Source of the DNA: an uncultured Alistipes sp.
Lineage (GTDB): Bacteria; Bacteroidota; Bacteroidia; Bacteroidales; Rikenellaceae
NCBI GenBank assembly: GCA_947629705.1
Contig: CANREN010000004.1
Span: 55,086-119,085 of the forward strand
DNA length: 64,000 nucleotides
Reading direction: 5' to 3'
Part shown: in pieces, positions 8,610-18,134 of the stretch
How positions within the stretch are numbered: the first letter of the stretch is position 1
Layout of the letters: each line of letters starts with the position of its first letter
Program-made: the position numbers and the translations under genes
The notes under the pieces: model-generated
What the model saw: the letters and a program-made list of their open reading frames with translations, nothing else
Told to the model about the DNA's origin: nothing
Databases searched by the model: none

Positions 8610-9581
8610 ATGCAAACCAACGAACAACTGCTCGCAGCCATCGAAAACTATCTGGCCCAATGCGAATCGCCGGCCGAACCCGAACGGCTCTATGCTCCGA
8701 TCACCTATTCGATGGCCGGCGGCGGCAAACGCCTGCGTCCGATGCTCCTGCTGCTGGCCTGCGGGCTCTACACCGACGACATCCGGCCGGCGCTGCCGGC
8801 GGCCGCTGCCGTGGAGACGTTCCATAACTTCACCCTGCTGCACGATGACATCATGGATCATGCCGCCGTGCGCCGCGGCAAGCCTTCGGTATACGCCAAA
8901 TGGGGCCAAAACGCCGCCATTCTTTCGGGCGACGCCATGCTCATCTGCGCCTACCGGTTATTGGCCCAAAGCTCCGAAGCGCAGCTTCCCGAATTGCTGA
9001 AAGTCTTCAACGAAATGGCGCTCCAGGTGTGCGAGGGGCAGCAGTACGACATGGATTTCGAAAACAAGCCGAAGGTCTCGGTCGTCGAATACATGCACAT
9101 GATCGAACTGAAAACGTCGGTCTTGCTGGCCGGATCGACGGTCATCGGAGCCATGCTAGGCGGAGCGCCGGAGGAGGATCGCCGCAAGCTGCGCCGGTTC
9201 GCCACCGAACTGGGGCTGGCTTTCCAGCTGCAGGACGACCTGTTGGACAGTTACGGCGATGAGCGATTGGGCAAGGCCATCGGCGGCGACATCCTCGAAG
9301 GCAAGAAAACCTATCTGATGATTACGGCCATGAGCCATGCCGGCGAACCCGATCGCGAGGTGCTGCGTTCGACGGCGAAGAATCCGAAGCTGACCGACGC
9401 CGAAAAGATCGCCGCGGTCAAGGCCGTTTACGACCGGTACGACATTCCGCGACTGACCGAACAGCAGATTTCGATACGGTTCGACCGGGCTTTGACCTTG
9501 TTGGATACGCTGACGGTCGATCCGTCGCGCGCCCGCCAGCTCAAAGAGTTTTCCCAAGGATTAATGGGCCGCAAAAAATAG
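8610..9581 (+). CDS. Polyprenyl synthetase family protein
   Basis: GGGKRLRPMLLLL, LLHDDIMD, FQLQDDLLD aspartate-rich motifs. Confidence 0.92.
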   Translation: MQTNEQLLAAIENYLAQCESPAEPERLYAPITYSMAGGGKRLRPMLLLLACGLYTDDIRPALPAAAAVETFHNFTLLHDDIMDHAAVRRGKPSVYAKWGQNAAILSGDAMLICAYRLLAQSSEAQLPELLKVFNEMALQVCEGQQYDMDFENKPKVSVVEYMHMIELKTSVLLAGSTVIGAMLGGAPEEDRRKLRRFATELGLAFQLQDDLLDSYGDERLGKAIGGDILEGKKTYLMITAMSHAGEPDREVLRSTAKNPKLTDAEKIAAVKAVYDRYDIPRLTEQQISIRFDRALTLLDTLTVDPSRARQLKEFSQGLMGRKK

Positions 9582-9584
9582 CGA

Positions 9585-10688
9585 TTACTTTTTCATCAAG
9601 AAGAGATACTCGCAGGTTCTTGCATCGCTGTTTACCCACTCATTAGTCCATCGCATTTGCCCCATAACGTTGGTCTTATAATTAATTTCCAAACATTTGA
9701 GCAGGTTCCCTTCTGTCTGTAAAATGTCGCATAAATCTTTTTTTGTCGCTCGTCCTCCCGAACTGTACGACAATAAAATATACTTCGCATCCGTTTTTCG
9801 GATCAATTCACGGATTGCATTCATGGCCTTATAATGACCGTCCTCATCTTTTCGATAGGCCTCGAAAACCGAATCGTTTACCCCATCCCGGGAATCTATG
9901 CGGCGATTGGCCTTGCCGAATACTTCCGGTTTATCGTTCAATATAATGGAAGTCCAAATATGATAATAGGCATTATACCGCACACGGCTCGATGGCATTT
10001 TTTCGTTATTCGAGCCATAGGGCGGATCGAAATAAGCCAAATCGCAAGGTTCTGTACCTATCAAATCAAATATATCTTTCCGATACACTTTGCTTCGACC
10101 CGAGTTCGGACAAAAAGACGGAACTTTGAGAACAATATCGTTATAGGAACGAGGACACCAACCGGACAAATAAGAACAATAATGTCCAAGTGTATTATCG
10201 ACTGCATCCAATGCCAAAATTAAACTCGTCAAGGCCACGGCTTTGTCTACTTCGGACAAGTGCAACCGATCTATTTCATCTCGGATAGCGTCCAGCTTCA
10301 TCGTGTTTTTTAGCTGAAAGGGGCGTTTTTCGGTCGAATACTCTGTCCCTCCGTAATAAAAAGAATACCATCCTTCGTAACCTTTCGATTGATTCAGATG
10401 GTCTATCAATTCTTGATAATAACGAACCGGTTTATCATGCAGCAAATAAGCGGTAGCGAGAGTTTGCGACCATGCAGAAATATCGTTTGAAATCACGTTG
10501 TAGCCTTGATGGGCAAACATTTGAGTAACTCGTGTGGAGCCGCTGAAACCGTCCATTACGGTATCGACATCCAACGAAGAAACCGTATCGAGAATATAGG
10601 GCAGAATTTTAAGTTTCGACCCTGCATATTTGATACCTTCGGTACGAGGAACGTCTTGAAAATTAGGGAACAAGGTATTCATTTCCAA
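9585..10688 (-). CDS. Type II DNA adenine methyltransferase (D12 class)
   Basis: GIKYAGSK, FSGSTRVTQMF, CDLAYFDPPYGSNN. Confidence 0.85.
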   Translation of the reverse strand: MEMNTLFPNFQDVPRTEGIKYAGSKLKILPYILDTVSSLDVDTVMDGFSGSTRVTQMFAHQGYNVISNDISAWSQTLATAYLLHDKPVRYYQELIDHLNQSKGYEGWYSFYYGGTEYSTEKRPFQLKNTMKLDAIRDEIDRLHLSEVDKAVALTSLILALDAVDNTLGHYCSYLSGWCPRSYNDIVLKVPSFCPNSGRSKVYRKDIFDLIGTEPCDLAYFDPPYGSNNEKMPSSRVRYNAYYHIWTSIILNDKPEVFGKANRRIDSRDGVNDSVFEAYRKDEDGHYKAMNAIRELIRKTDAKYILLSYSSGGRATKKDLCDILQTEGNLLKCLEINYKTNVMGQMRWTNEWVNSDARTCEYLFLMKK

Positions 10689-11522
10689 TCTCTGGAATTG
10701 GAAATATCTGTTTGCAGGATAACATTGACTGTTTTATGCCCCTCTTTCGTCGCATTCAGAGCCAGACTGAATAATTTCACCAACTCCATATTATGCTCGT
10801 AAGAAATCCAACCGTTGGTAATACTGATAAAATAGGGTTTTGCTTTTTGAGTATGTGTCCATAATCCTCTTTGCAGCGCATTCGCCTCGCGATCTCCGTA
10901 TCTCACCTCGAAGATATAATTCTTGTCCGAAGACAGAAATCTATAAATTGGATGTTTCCGATTGTTATCTTCTTTGAGCCATTCGATTTCGCAAATTTGT
11001 TCGATCGCTTTTTCATAGTCGAATATCATGATATTGCATCGCTTTCCCGCTTCATCATAAATCATCGGCATGATATTTATCTGCCGAACGGCATCGAATT
11101 GTTCGGATTGCAATATCGTCGTTATTTTTTCCCGATCGGTTATGGATTTACGGCCTGCGAAACGCTCGGATAAAAAAGGATACAGCGTACAATCTCTATC
11201 TGTGGACAGTTGCAATGGCTATTTCCGTATGCTTTCAGACTTACCGGAATCCGGACTTTGGAGAGTTCGTTTGTTATGACAATGTCTTCTTCGTGTTTTT
11301 GGCTCTGAATAAATCTTTCCCTACATGTTTGCTTTGAAAATCATACATGAATTGATTGATGAATTCAGATATGCCTATTTCAGCCAAATCCCCATGCGTT
11401 TTATTGCCGATAAGACGCATGGTAAATATATTGCTTAACGTATTGCCTATTAAATCGGGCCGTTTCGTCGCTAAAACGCGGAAACGCAACAGAAAATCTT
11501 TATAATCACCGATAGTGCACAT
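10679..11522 (-). pseudogene. Frameshifted type II restriction endonuclease partner of the adjacent methylase
   Basis: Three reading-frame segments line up: ...KDLFRAK / KHEEDIVITNELSKVRIPVSLKAYGNS / LQLSTDRDCTLYPFLSERFAGRKS...; frames change at the A5 run (~11295) and at ~11215. Confidence 0.75.
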
Positions 11523-11598
11523 GATTTTGCTTTATAAATTTAATGACAAAGGTAAAAAATATTAAAATAATTCTTACTTTTGAATCGAAGAAGCAAAA

Positions 11599-12846
11599 AT
11601 GCAACGAAAAGATATTGAAATCATGGCGCCCGTCGGCTCCTACGAGGCGTTGGCGGCTGCCATTCGGGCCGGAGCCGATTCGGTCTACTTCGGCGTCGGC
11701 AAGTTGAACATGCGGTCGGCGTCGGCGGCCAACTTCACCCTCGACGACCTCGCCCGCATCGTCCGCACCGCCCATGACGCAGGCATCAAAGCCTACCTCA
11801 CGGTCAACACCATCGTCTACGAGGAGGAAATCGCCACCGTCCACGAGGTCATCGACTGCGCCCGTCGCGAAGGGGTCGACGCCATCATCGCCACCGATAT
11901 GGCGGCCATCCTCTACGCCCGCCGCATCGGACAGGAGGTGCACATCTCGACCCAGAGCAATATCTCCAACTCCGAAGCCGTCCGCTTCTTCGCCCAATGG
12001 GCCGATACGGTCGTGCTGGCCCGCGAACTGACCCTCGAACAGGTCGCCGCCATCCATCGCGAAATCGTCGGGAACGACATCCGCGGGCCGCGCGGCGAGT
12101 TGGTCGAGATCGAAATGTTCGCCCACGGCGCACTCTGCATGTCCATATCGGGCAAATGTTACCTTTCGCTGTACGAGACCGGCTGTTCGGCCAATCGCGG
12201 CGCCTGCCGCCAGCTCTGCCGCCGCAAATACACCGTGCGCGACAAGGAGACGGGCGCCGAACTCGATATCGACGGGCAATACGTCCTGTCGCCCAAGGAT
12301 TTGTGCACGATCGACTTCCTCGACAGGATGATCGGCGCAGGCGTCCGCGTGTTGAAAATCGAGGGGCGCGCGCGCGGCGCGGAGTACGTGAAACGGGTCG
12401 TCGAGACCTACGACGAGGCCCTGCGCGCCATCGAAGCGGGCACCTATACGCCCGAAGCGGCCGCCGGATACAAGGAGCGGCTGCGGACGGTTTTCAACCG
12501 CGGATTCTGGGAGGGCTACTATGCCGGACGTCCGGTCGTGGAGCACAGCCCGGCCTACGGTTCGTCGGCCACACGGCGCAAGGTCTATGTCGGCAAGGTT
12601 ATGAACTTCTACAAGAAAATTTCGGTCGCCGAAGTGTCGGTCGAAGCGGCCCCGGTGGCCGTGGGCGATGCGATTTTCTTCATGGGCCCCACGACGGGGG
12701 TCGTCGAACAGCAGTTGGAAGAGCTGCACGGCCCCGACGGCACCGAAGTCGCCAGCGTGGTGCAAGGGCAGCTTTGCGCCATCCGCACCCGCGAGCCGGT
12801 TCGTCGCGGCGACCGGCTTTTCATTCATGCGGTCGACCGTCGTTGA
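11599..12846 (+). CDS. Peptidase U32 family protein
   Basis: IMAPVGSYEALAAAIRAGADSVYFGV, E-MFAHGALCMSISGKCYLS, GCSANRGACRQLCRRKY. Confidence 0.92.
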   Translation: MQRKDIEIMAPVGSYEALAAAIRAGADSVYFGVGKLNMRSASAANFTLDDLARIVRTAHDAGIKAYLTVNTIVYEEEIATVHEVIDCARREGVDAIIATDMAAILYARRIGQEVHISTQSNISNSEAVRFFAQWADTVVLARELTLEQVAAIHREIVGNDIRGPRGELVEIEMFAHGALCMSISGKCYLSLYETGCSANRGACRQLCRRKYTVRDKETGAELDIDGQYVLSPKDLCTIDFLDRMIGAGVRVLKIEGRARGAEYVKRVVETYDEALRAIEAGTYTPEAAAGYKERLRTVFNRGFWEGYYAGRPVVEHSPAYGSSATRRKVYVGKVMNFYKKISVAEVSVEAAPVAVGDAIFFMGPTTGVVEQQLEELHGPDGTEVASVVQGQLCAIRTREPVRRGDRLFIHAVDRR

Positions 12847-12915
12847 GCCTGAAACCGGCATCCGCCCTGCCAACCGTGGTTCCCGAAAGCGCTTCGCCCC
12901 GTACCCGTTAACAAA

Positions 12916-12950
12916 AAGGAGCCGTCTTTTTCGAAAGACGGCTTCCTCCC
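12916..12950. terminator. Terminator-like hairpin
   Basis: GAGCCGTCTTTTTCGAAAGACGGCTTC. Confidence 0.55.
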
Positions 12951-12965
12951 ATCAAAAATTAACCC

Positions 12966-13112
12966 TTAAATTTCCCCTTTTCGGAAAACCTCTGTCAAAT
13001 AGTGATGCAGATAGTACAGATCCGTGTCGTTCTGAATCACTTCGTTCAGCAGCAGCTCTTCCTCGTCGGGGAGGACGTTGTTTACAAAATCGCGTTTGTC
13101 CAATTCCTCCAT
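12966..13112 (-). CDS. Small acidic 48-aa protein downstream of the ECF sigma gene
   Basis: ATG...TAA encodes MEELDKRDFVNNVLPDEEELLLNEVIQNDTDLYYLHHYLTEVFRKGEI; absent from the supplied ORF track (too short). Confidence 0.55.
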   Translation of the reverse strand: MEELDKRDFVNNVLPDEEELLLNEVIQNDTDLYYLHHYLTEVFRKGEI

Positions 13113-13283
13113 AGGCCATCGTTTATTAACTAATTAAGAAACAAGAAAGACGGTTGTCGGAGAACCTTCCGCCCGAGCCGCACGCACCGTCCTCCGATCC
13201 CTTCGCCCGGGGCGCACGCTCCGCCCTCCGTTTTCCCGTTTCCACTGAAGAAACGCGCCGACGGGGGATTTATTGTGCGGCGG

Positions 13284-13868
13284 TCAACACAATATCAGAT
13301 TTTTTTCTTTGATCATTTTGCGCAGGTTGATCAATGCGTAACGCATCCGGCCCAGCGCCGTGTTGATGCTCACGCCCGTCTGTTCGGCGATATCCTTGAA
13401 ACTCAACCCCGCGAAATAGCGCATCCGCACCACTTCGCGCTGTTCTTCGGGCAGCAGCTCGATCAACGAACGGATGTCGCGTTCGATCTGTTCGCTCACG
13501 AGGGCGTCCTCGATCGTCCGGTCGGCGAACTGCAAGGTACCCAACACATTGTAACCCGCATCCGATTCGGTCAGCGACTTGTTCTGACGCTGGTTGCGGA
13601 AGTAGTCGATCACTTGATTGTGCGCGATGCGCAGCACCCACGAAAGGAATTTCCCGTTGTCGCAATAACGGCCTTCGTCGATGACCCGCACGGCTTTAAT
13701 GAATGTTTCCTGAAAAATATCTTCGGCCAAATCCTGATCTTTGACCATCATTCGGATGTAGTTCCGTACGCGGCGGCTGTGGCGCTCGATGAGCTGGGAT
13801 ATGGCGTTCCGATCGCCCGACCGGTATTGATGCAACAGCGCCGAATCATTCAATACTTGCACGTTCAT
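13284..13868 (-). CDS. RNA polymerase sigma factor, sigma-70/ECF family
   Basis: DLAEDIFQETFIKAVRVIDEG (region 2) and LLPEEQREVVRMRYFAGLSFKDIAEQTGVSINTALGRMRYAL (region 4). Confidence 0.95.
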   Translation of the reverse strand: MNVQVLNDSALLHQYRSGDRNAISQLIERHSRRVRNYIRMMVKDQDLAEDIFQETFIKAVRVIDEGRYCDNGKFLSWVLRIAHNQVIDYFRNQRQNKSLTESDAGYNVLGTLQFADRTIEDALVSEQIERDIRSLIELLPEEQREVVRMRYFAGLSFKDIAEQTGVSINTALGRMRYALINLRKMIKEKNLILC

Positions 13869-14480
13869 ACTCTTTCCTCCTTGCGTGGTTGTTCAGAGTA
13901 GAATTTTTCCCGATAGGCAATCCGTTTTAATGGTGTTCGATCATTGGTTTACGGGAACAAGGTACGAACTTTTTCCCGAAGTTCCAAATTCCCCTCTGCG
14001 AGGCCGGCTCCGTCCGGCGGCCGAATAACCGAGTTCGATTTCGCAAAAACCGTACCAGGACCGGCTCGCCCGCAATCCCGATCCTGCTGCGGCTCGGGAG
14101 AGCGATTTCATAAGGCAAGTCGTTTGGCAAGACGAGCTATTTAATAAAAAGCCGACTGTCTGCCTTTCTGACCATGATGCGGATCGCTTCATGGGCGGCG
14201 GATTCGATCGTCGCGGGGCCGATCGAAGGCAGGGTTTCAAGTCGTGAAAGGCCCCACGGACGGGATGAGACTGGTTCTTGCCATTGACCGAAAGCCCAAT
14301 GCCGAGTGGTTCAAATGTGTCTTCGTGATAAACATCACTTTTATAATTTTGCGGCCAACAAAAAGGACAGTCCCGATATAAAACATACTATCCGACGAGA
14401 AACATTTTGAATAGTTTCAGTTTCCTATAGTTGGTATCAGATATGAGAGATCAAAAAGCCGGGAGGGGGGGGGATCGAAT

Positions 14481-15062
14481 CTAATATTCCAATAATCGCC
14501 CATAGTCGTTCCAATCGCCAAACATTTCTCCCTGTTCTGACTTTTGTATAAGCCGGGCAAGCCTTCTCCGAAACAATTCAATATCCTTTCTCTTATATCG
14601 TTGAATGGTATCTATCCGTATTCTTCGATATAATTCCGGAAACTGTTGAAAGTTCTCCCATGAGATGGGATTCTGTCTAAACGCTTCCAATATATCATTA
14701 TCTATCACAAAATCTTTTACACTTACATACTTTGGCAAAACTTCTCTACCTGCTTCTGTCATAAGATGCAATTTTTCTAATCTCCGGCAACGTTCAATGT
14801 TCAGTTCTGTCCATGAGCTGCTCTTTTTTCTTGGCGAAAATCTTTGTATGATTCTATTGTCATAAGTTTTAATTGTCGAATCAATCCATCCAAAACACAA
14901 TGCTTCTTCCACTGCATCAATATAATAGAGAGTTTCTTCCGCCAAAGGCCGCCCTTTCTTTACTATAACCCAGCATTCTTTCGCAGTATTATGGTGCTCT
15001 TTCAGCCATTCTCTAAAATCTTTTCTCCTTGGAAAAGCAAGAAAATCGTTAGCATCCATCAT
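14481..15062 (-). CDS. YdeI/OmpD-associated family protein
   Basis: FREWLKEHHNTAKECWVIVKK...YYIDAVEEALCFGWIDSTIKTYD...QRFSPRKKSSSWTELN. Confidence 0.8.
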   Translation of the reverse strand: MMDANDFLAFPRRKDFREWLKEHHNTAKECWVIVKKGRPLAEETLYYIDAVEEALCFGWIDSTIKTYDNRIIQRFSPRKKSSSWTELNIERCRRLEKLHLMTEAGREVLPKYVSVKDFVIDNDILEAFRQNPISWENFQQFPELYRRIRIDTIQRYKRKDIELFRRRLARLIQKSEQGEMFGDWNDYGRLLEY

Positions 15063-15147
15063 TTTTATAATTTTACGGAACAAAGGTACAAAATGTCAGC
15101 AAAATATTCTCAACTAACAGATTTCAACTTATGCGCATCAAAAAACG

Positions 15148-15380
15148 GCAATCCGAAACCGTAAGACCTTGCGGGTTCCGCCCGAAGCCCCCGCCAAGGC
15201 GGATTTGCGGAACAAGTTCCGCTGCTGCTGTGGCGGCTCGGCAATTCGGGCAGGCTCGATTGCGCTCGTCTGCGGCCGCAGTTGGGGGGGGGTGGGTCGA
15301 GCCTGCAAATGCGGCCTTGCCGCGAGCGACGCGACTGCATCCGCCGACTCGATTCGTGTAGAATGGTATGTAGTTACCTG
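15148..15380 (+). repeat. Dispersed intergenic repeat family A, copy 3 (with internal insertion)
   Basis: CCGAAACCGTAAGACCTTGCGGGTTCCG..CGAAGCCCCCGCCAAGGCGG ... GGGTGGGTCGAGCCTGCAAATGCGGCCTTGCCGCGAGC..CCGCCGACTCGATTCG..GAATGGTATGTAGTTACC. Confidence 0.85.
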
Positions 15381-15425
15381 AAAAAAATTCGTATCTTTGC
15401 CCGAGATACGGAATTTAAGCATACG

Positions 15426-17450
15426 ATGAAACGATACCTTCTCCTTTTGGCGGCTTTGGCCGGCTGTTTGGCGGTACGGGGCCGCGAGGTGATTCCCCTC
15501 AACGAGGGCTGGCGCTTCTACTACCAGTCCGAAAAGAGCTCCGACAACGCCCGGACGGTTACGCTGCCCCACAGTTGGAATACCGATCCCACGGCCGGAC
15601 CGTTTTTCGTCGAGACGACGGGGTGCTACCTCAACGAGCTGTACCTCCCCAAAACGTGGGCCGGGCAGCGGCTGTTCGTAAAATTCTACGGGGCGCAAAG
15701 CGTCGCCGATCTCTTCGTCAACGGACAGTTCGTCGGTTCGCACAGCGGCGGCGCAACGGCATTCGTCTTCGAAATCACCGACAAGGTGCGCTTCGGAACC
15801 GGCAATTACCTGTTGGTGACGGTCAACAACAGCGCCCGCAATGACGTTCTGCCCACTTCGACCGATATCAACCGTTACGGCGGCCTTTATCGCGAAGCGG
15901 AGCTGATCCTCACGGCGCCGACGGCCGTATCGCCGCTTTACCTCGGTACCGAGGGCATCCTGGTTCATTTGCAGGAGGTCTCGGCCGAAAAAGCGGCCGG
16001 CGAGGTGGAGATTCATCTGACCTCCCTCCGGGAGGAGAGCTGCCAGCTGACGCTCGATATTACCGATGCTGCGGGCAGATCGGTGTACAACCGCCGCCAG
16101 CGGGTGCGCATCGACGACAAGCCCGTCGTCGTCCCCTTTGCGGTGGAGCATCCCCGCCTGTGGAGCCCTGCGGATCCGGTGCTTTACACCGTCGCGGTAA
16201 CGCTGACCCAGCCGGACGGGAATATCTGCGACCGCACCGAAGTCCGCACGGGATTCCGGGCCATCGACGTTACGCCGGCGGGCGGCCTCGCCGTCAACGG
16301 CGAGAAGGTCGCCGTACACGGGGTTACGCTCTATCACGACAGCGCCCTGTCGGGCGGCACCCCGACCGCACAGGACATGGATGCCGATCTGCGCCAGTTG
16401 GAGGATTTGGGGGCCAATGCCCTCCATTCGGCCGTAATGCCCCATGCGCAATATCTGTATGACCGCTGCGACGAGAAAGGGCTGCTGGTCTGGATCGACC
16501 TTCCGCTGCACCGTGCTTTCTTGAGCGACGTGGCCTATTATCCTACGGAGCCGTTCGAACGCAACGGGCTGCAGCAGCTGCGCGAAATCATCGCCCAGCA
16601 TATCAATCATCCGTCGGTGGCGATGTGGGGGCTCTTTTCGCGGTTGTGGATGCGCGGCGACAGTCCGGTGCGTTATCTGCGCGAGCTGCATGCGACGGCC
16701 CGCCGGCTCGATCCTTCGCGTCCGACGGTGGCGTGCAGCGATCAGGACGGCGAGGTCAATTTCATCACCGATCTGATCGTCTGGCGGCAGGATGTCGGCT
16801 GGAGCAAGGGGACGCCCGACGATCTGACCGTTTGGCGCGACCAGATGCAGCGCGACTGGTCGCATCTGCGGTCGGCGATCGCTTACGGCGGCTGCGGCAT
16901 TCCGGGCCATCGCGAACAGCTCAACCGGCTCGTTCCCGATCCCAACTGTATGCCCGAGGAGCGGCAGACCCGCTTTCACGAGGAGTACAGCCGCAACCTG
17001 CAAAACGATTCGCTCTTCTGGGGCGTGTGGATCGACAATCTGTTCGATTACGGGTCGGCCCGTTACCCCTGCGGGGTCGACGGCAAGGGGCTGGTTACGT
17101 TCGACCGGCGCACCTGCAAGGATGCCTACTATCTCTATCGGGCGATGTGGAACCCGCGCACGCCGACGCTGTATCTGACGGGCCGGCATACGGCGCTGCG
17201 TTCCGACGACCGGCAGGCGTTCCGGATCTATTCGTCCGCAGGGGTGCCCACGCTGCGGATCGGAACCGACACGGTGGCGGTTCGGGAGTATGCACGGTGC
17301 CAATATCAGTCGGATACGGTTACGCTACCTTTGGGACGGGTGGTCGTGCGGGCTTCGGCGGGCGATCTGCGCGACAGCGTCATTCTGCGCATCGACAATG
17401 CGACAGCACCGAAACCGCGTCCGGGCCTTCTGCGAACAGGAGGTCGATGA
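15426..17450 (+). CDS. Glycoside hydrolase family 2-like protein (catalytic residues apparently lost)
   Basis: GH2 N-terminal jelly roll and TIM barrel pattern (LNEGWRFYY, LPHSWNTD, TNRYGGLYREAELI-like, HPSVAMWGL); acid/base and nucleophile motifs altered. Confidence 0.8.
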   Translation: MKRYLLLLAALAGCLAVRGREVIPLNEGWRFYYQSEKSSDNARTVTLPHSWNTDPTAGPFFVETTGCYLNELYLPKTWAGQRLFVKFYGAQSVADLFVNGQFVGSHSGGATAFVFEITDKVRFGTGNYLLVTVNNSARNDVLPTSTDINRYGGLYREAELILTAPTAVSPLYLGTEGILVHLQEVSAEKAAGEVEIHLTSLREESCQLTLDITDAAGRSVYNRRQRVRIDDKPVVVPFAVEHPRLWSPADPVLYTVAVTLTQPDGNICDRTEVRTGFRAIDVTPAGGLAVNGEKVAVHGVTLYHDSALSGGTPTAQDMDADLRQLEDLGANALHSAVMPHAQYLYDRCDEKGLLVWIDLPLHRAFLSDVAYYPTEPFERNGLQQLREIIAQHINHPSVAMWGLFSRLWMRGDSPVRYLRELHATARRLDPSRPTVACSDQDGEVNFITDLIVWRQDVGWSKGTPDDLTVWRDQMQRDWSHLRSAIAYGGCGIPGHREQLNRLVPDPNCMPEERQTRFHEEYSRNLQNDSLFWGVWIDNLFDYGSARYPCGVDGKGLVTFDRRTCKDAYYLYRAMWNPRTPTLYLTGRHTALRSDDRQAFRIYSSAGVPTLRIGTDTVAVREYARCQYQSDTVTLPLGRVVVRASAGDLRDSVILRIDNATAPKPRPGLLRTGGR

Positions 17451-17988
17451 ACGACAGATCGGGAACGAACGGCATACGGTCTGCGAAGACCTGCACATAA
17501 GGCTCGGCCGCGAAGGCCGGGTCTTTTTGTCGTTTGGGGCGCAGGTCGAGGTCGTCGGGTGCCGCTTCGACGTAGCATTCGCTCACGGGCGGCATCGGAA
17601 GTCCGGTCAGTTCGCAGAGCAGTTGCAGCAGCGCGAGGTCGTAATCGACGAGAAACCGCCATTCGCGACGGTAGAACGGTTCCAATTTGTCGGCGTAGTA
17701 GTCGAAATAGGGCGAACCCTTGTAGGAGGCGACGAGCGCGCCCCAATGTTGATGCTGCCAGCGTTTGGAGTAGTCGATGCGGACGTCGCGCATGGGGGTG
17801 CGCGGCCGGTCGGCATGACCGACCTGCACGGTCAGGGCCAGCGGGCCGTCGGAGGCTAAAATAGCCGTTCGATTCCTTACCGACCTCTTAATAAAATGTT
17901 CGCCGGTGTCGATGATGCAATCGCCGCTCCGCATCGCGGCGAACCACGATACGGAGGGCAGGTAGGCAAGGGGCAAAATCGTATTCAT
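17380..17988 (-). CDS. WbqC family protein
   Basis: ILPLAYLPSVSWFAAM..., IDYSKRWQHQHWGALVASYKGSPYFDYYADKLEPFY. Confidence 0.85.
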   Translation of the reverse strand: MNTILPLAYLPSVSWFAAMRSGDCIIDTGEHFIKRSVRNRTAILASDGPLALTVQVGHADRPRTPMRDVRIDYSKRWQHQHWGALVASYKGSPYFDYYADKLEPFYRREWRFLVDYDLALLQLLCELTGLPMPPVSECYVEAAPDDLDLRPKRQKDPAFAAEPYVQVFADRMPFVPDLSFIDLLFAEGPDAVSVLSHCRCAE

Positions 17989-18134
17989 GCGTCGGTCCGT
18001 CATCACAAACCGCAAAGATAGTCCGTTTTTTCAGAAAGCGGACTATCTCTTTTATCCTTCCGGCTTCTCCATGGAGGGCTTCCCAGTCTCGAACCCCCGC
18101 GGCCGCCCGTCTTTCCCGAAAGCGGAACGAAAGT

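Noticed and set aside
9585-11522. Complete active type II restriction-modification system
   Set aside because: The methylase is intact but the nuclease reading frame is broken twice, so an active pair is not supported by this sequence.
15138-17303. 721-aa minus-strand ORF opposite the GH2-like gene
   Set aside because: Antisense shadow ORF with no recognisable domains.
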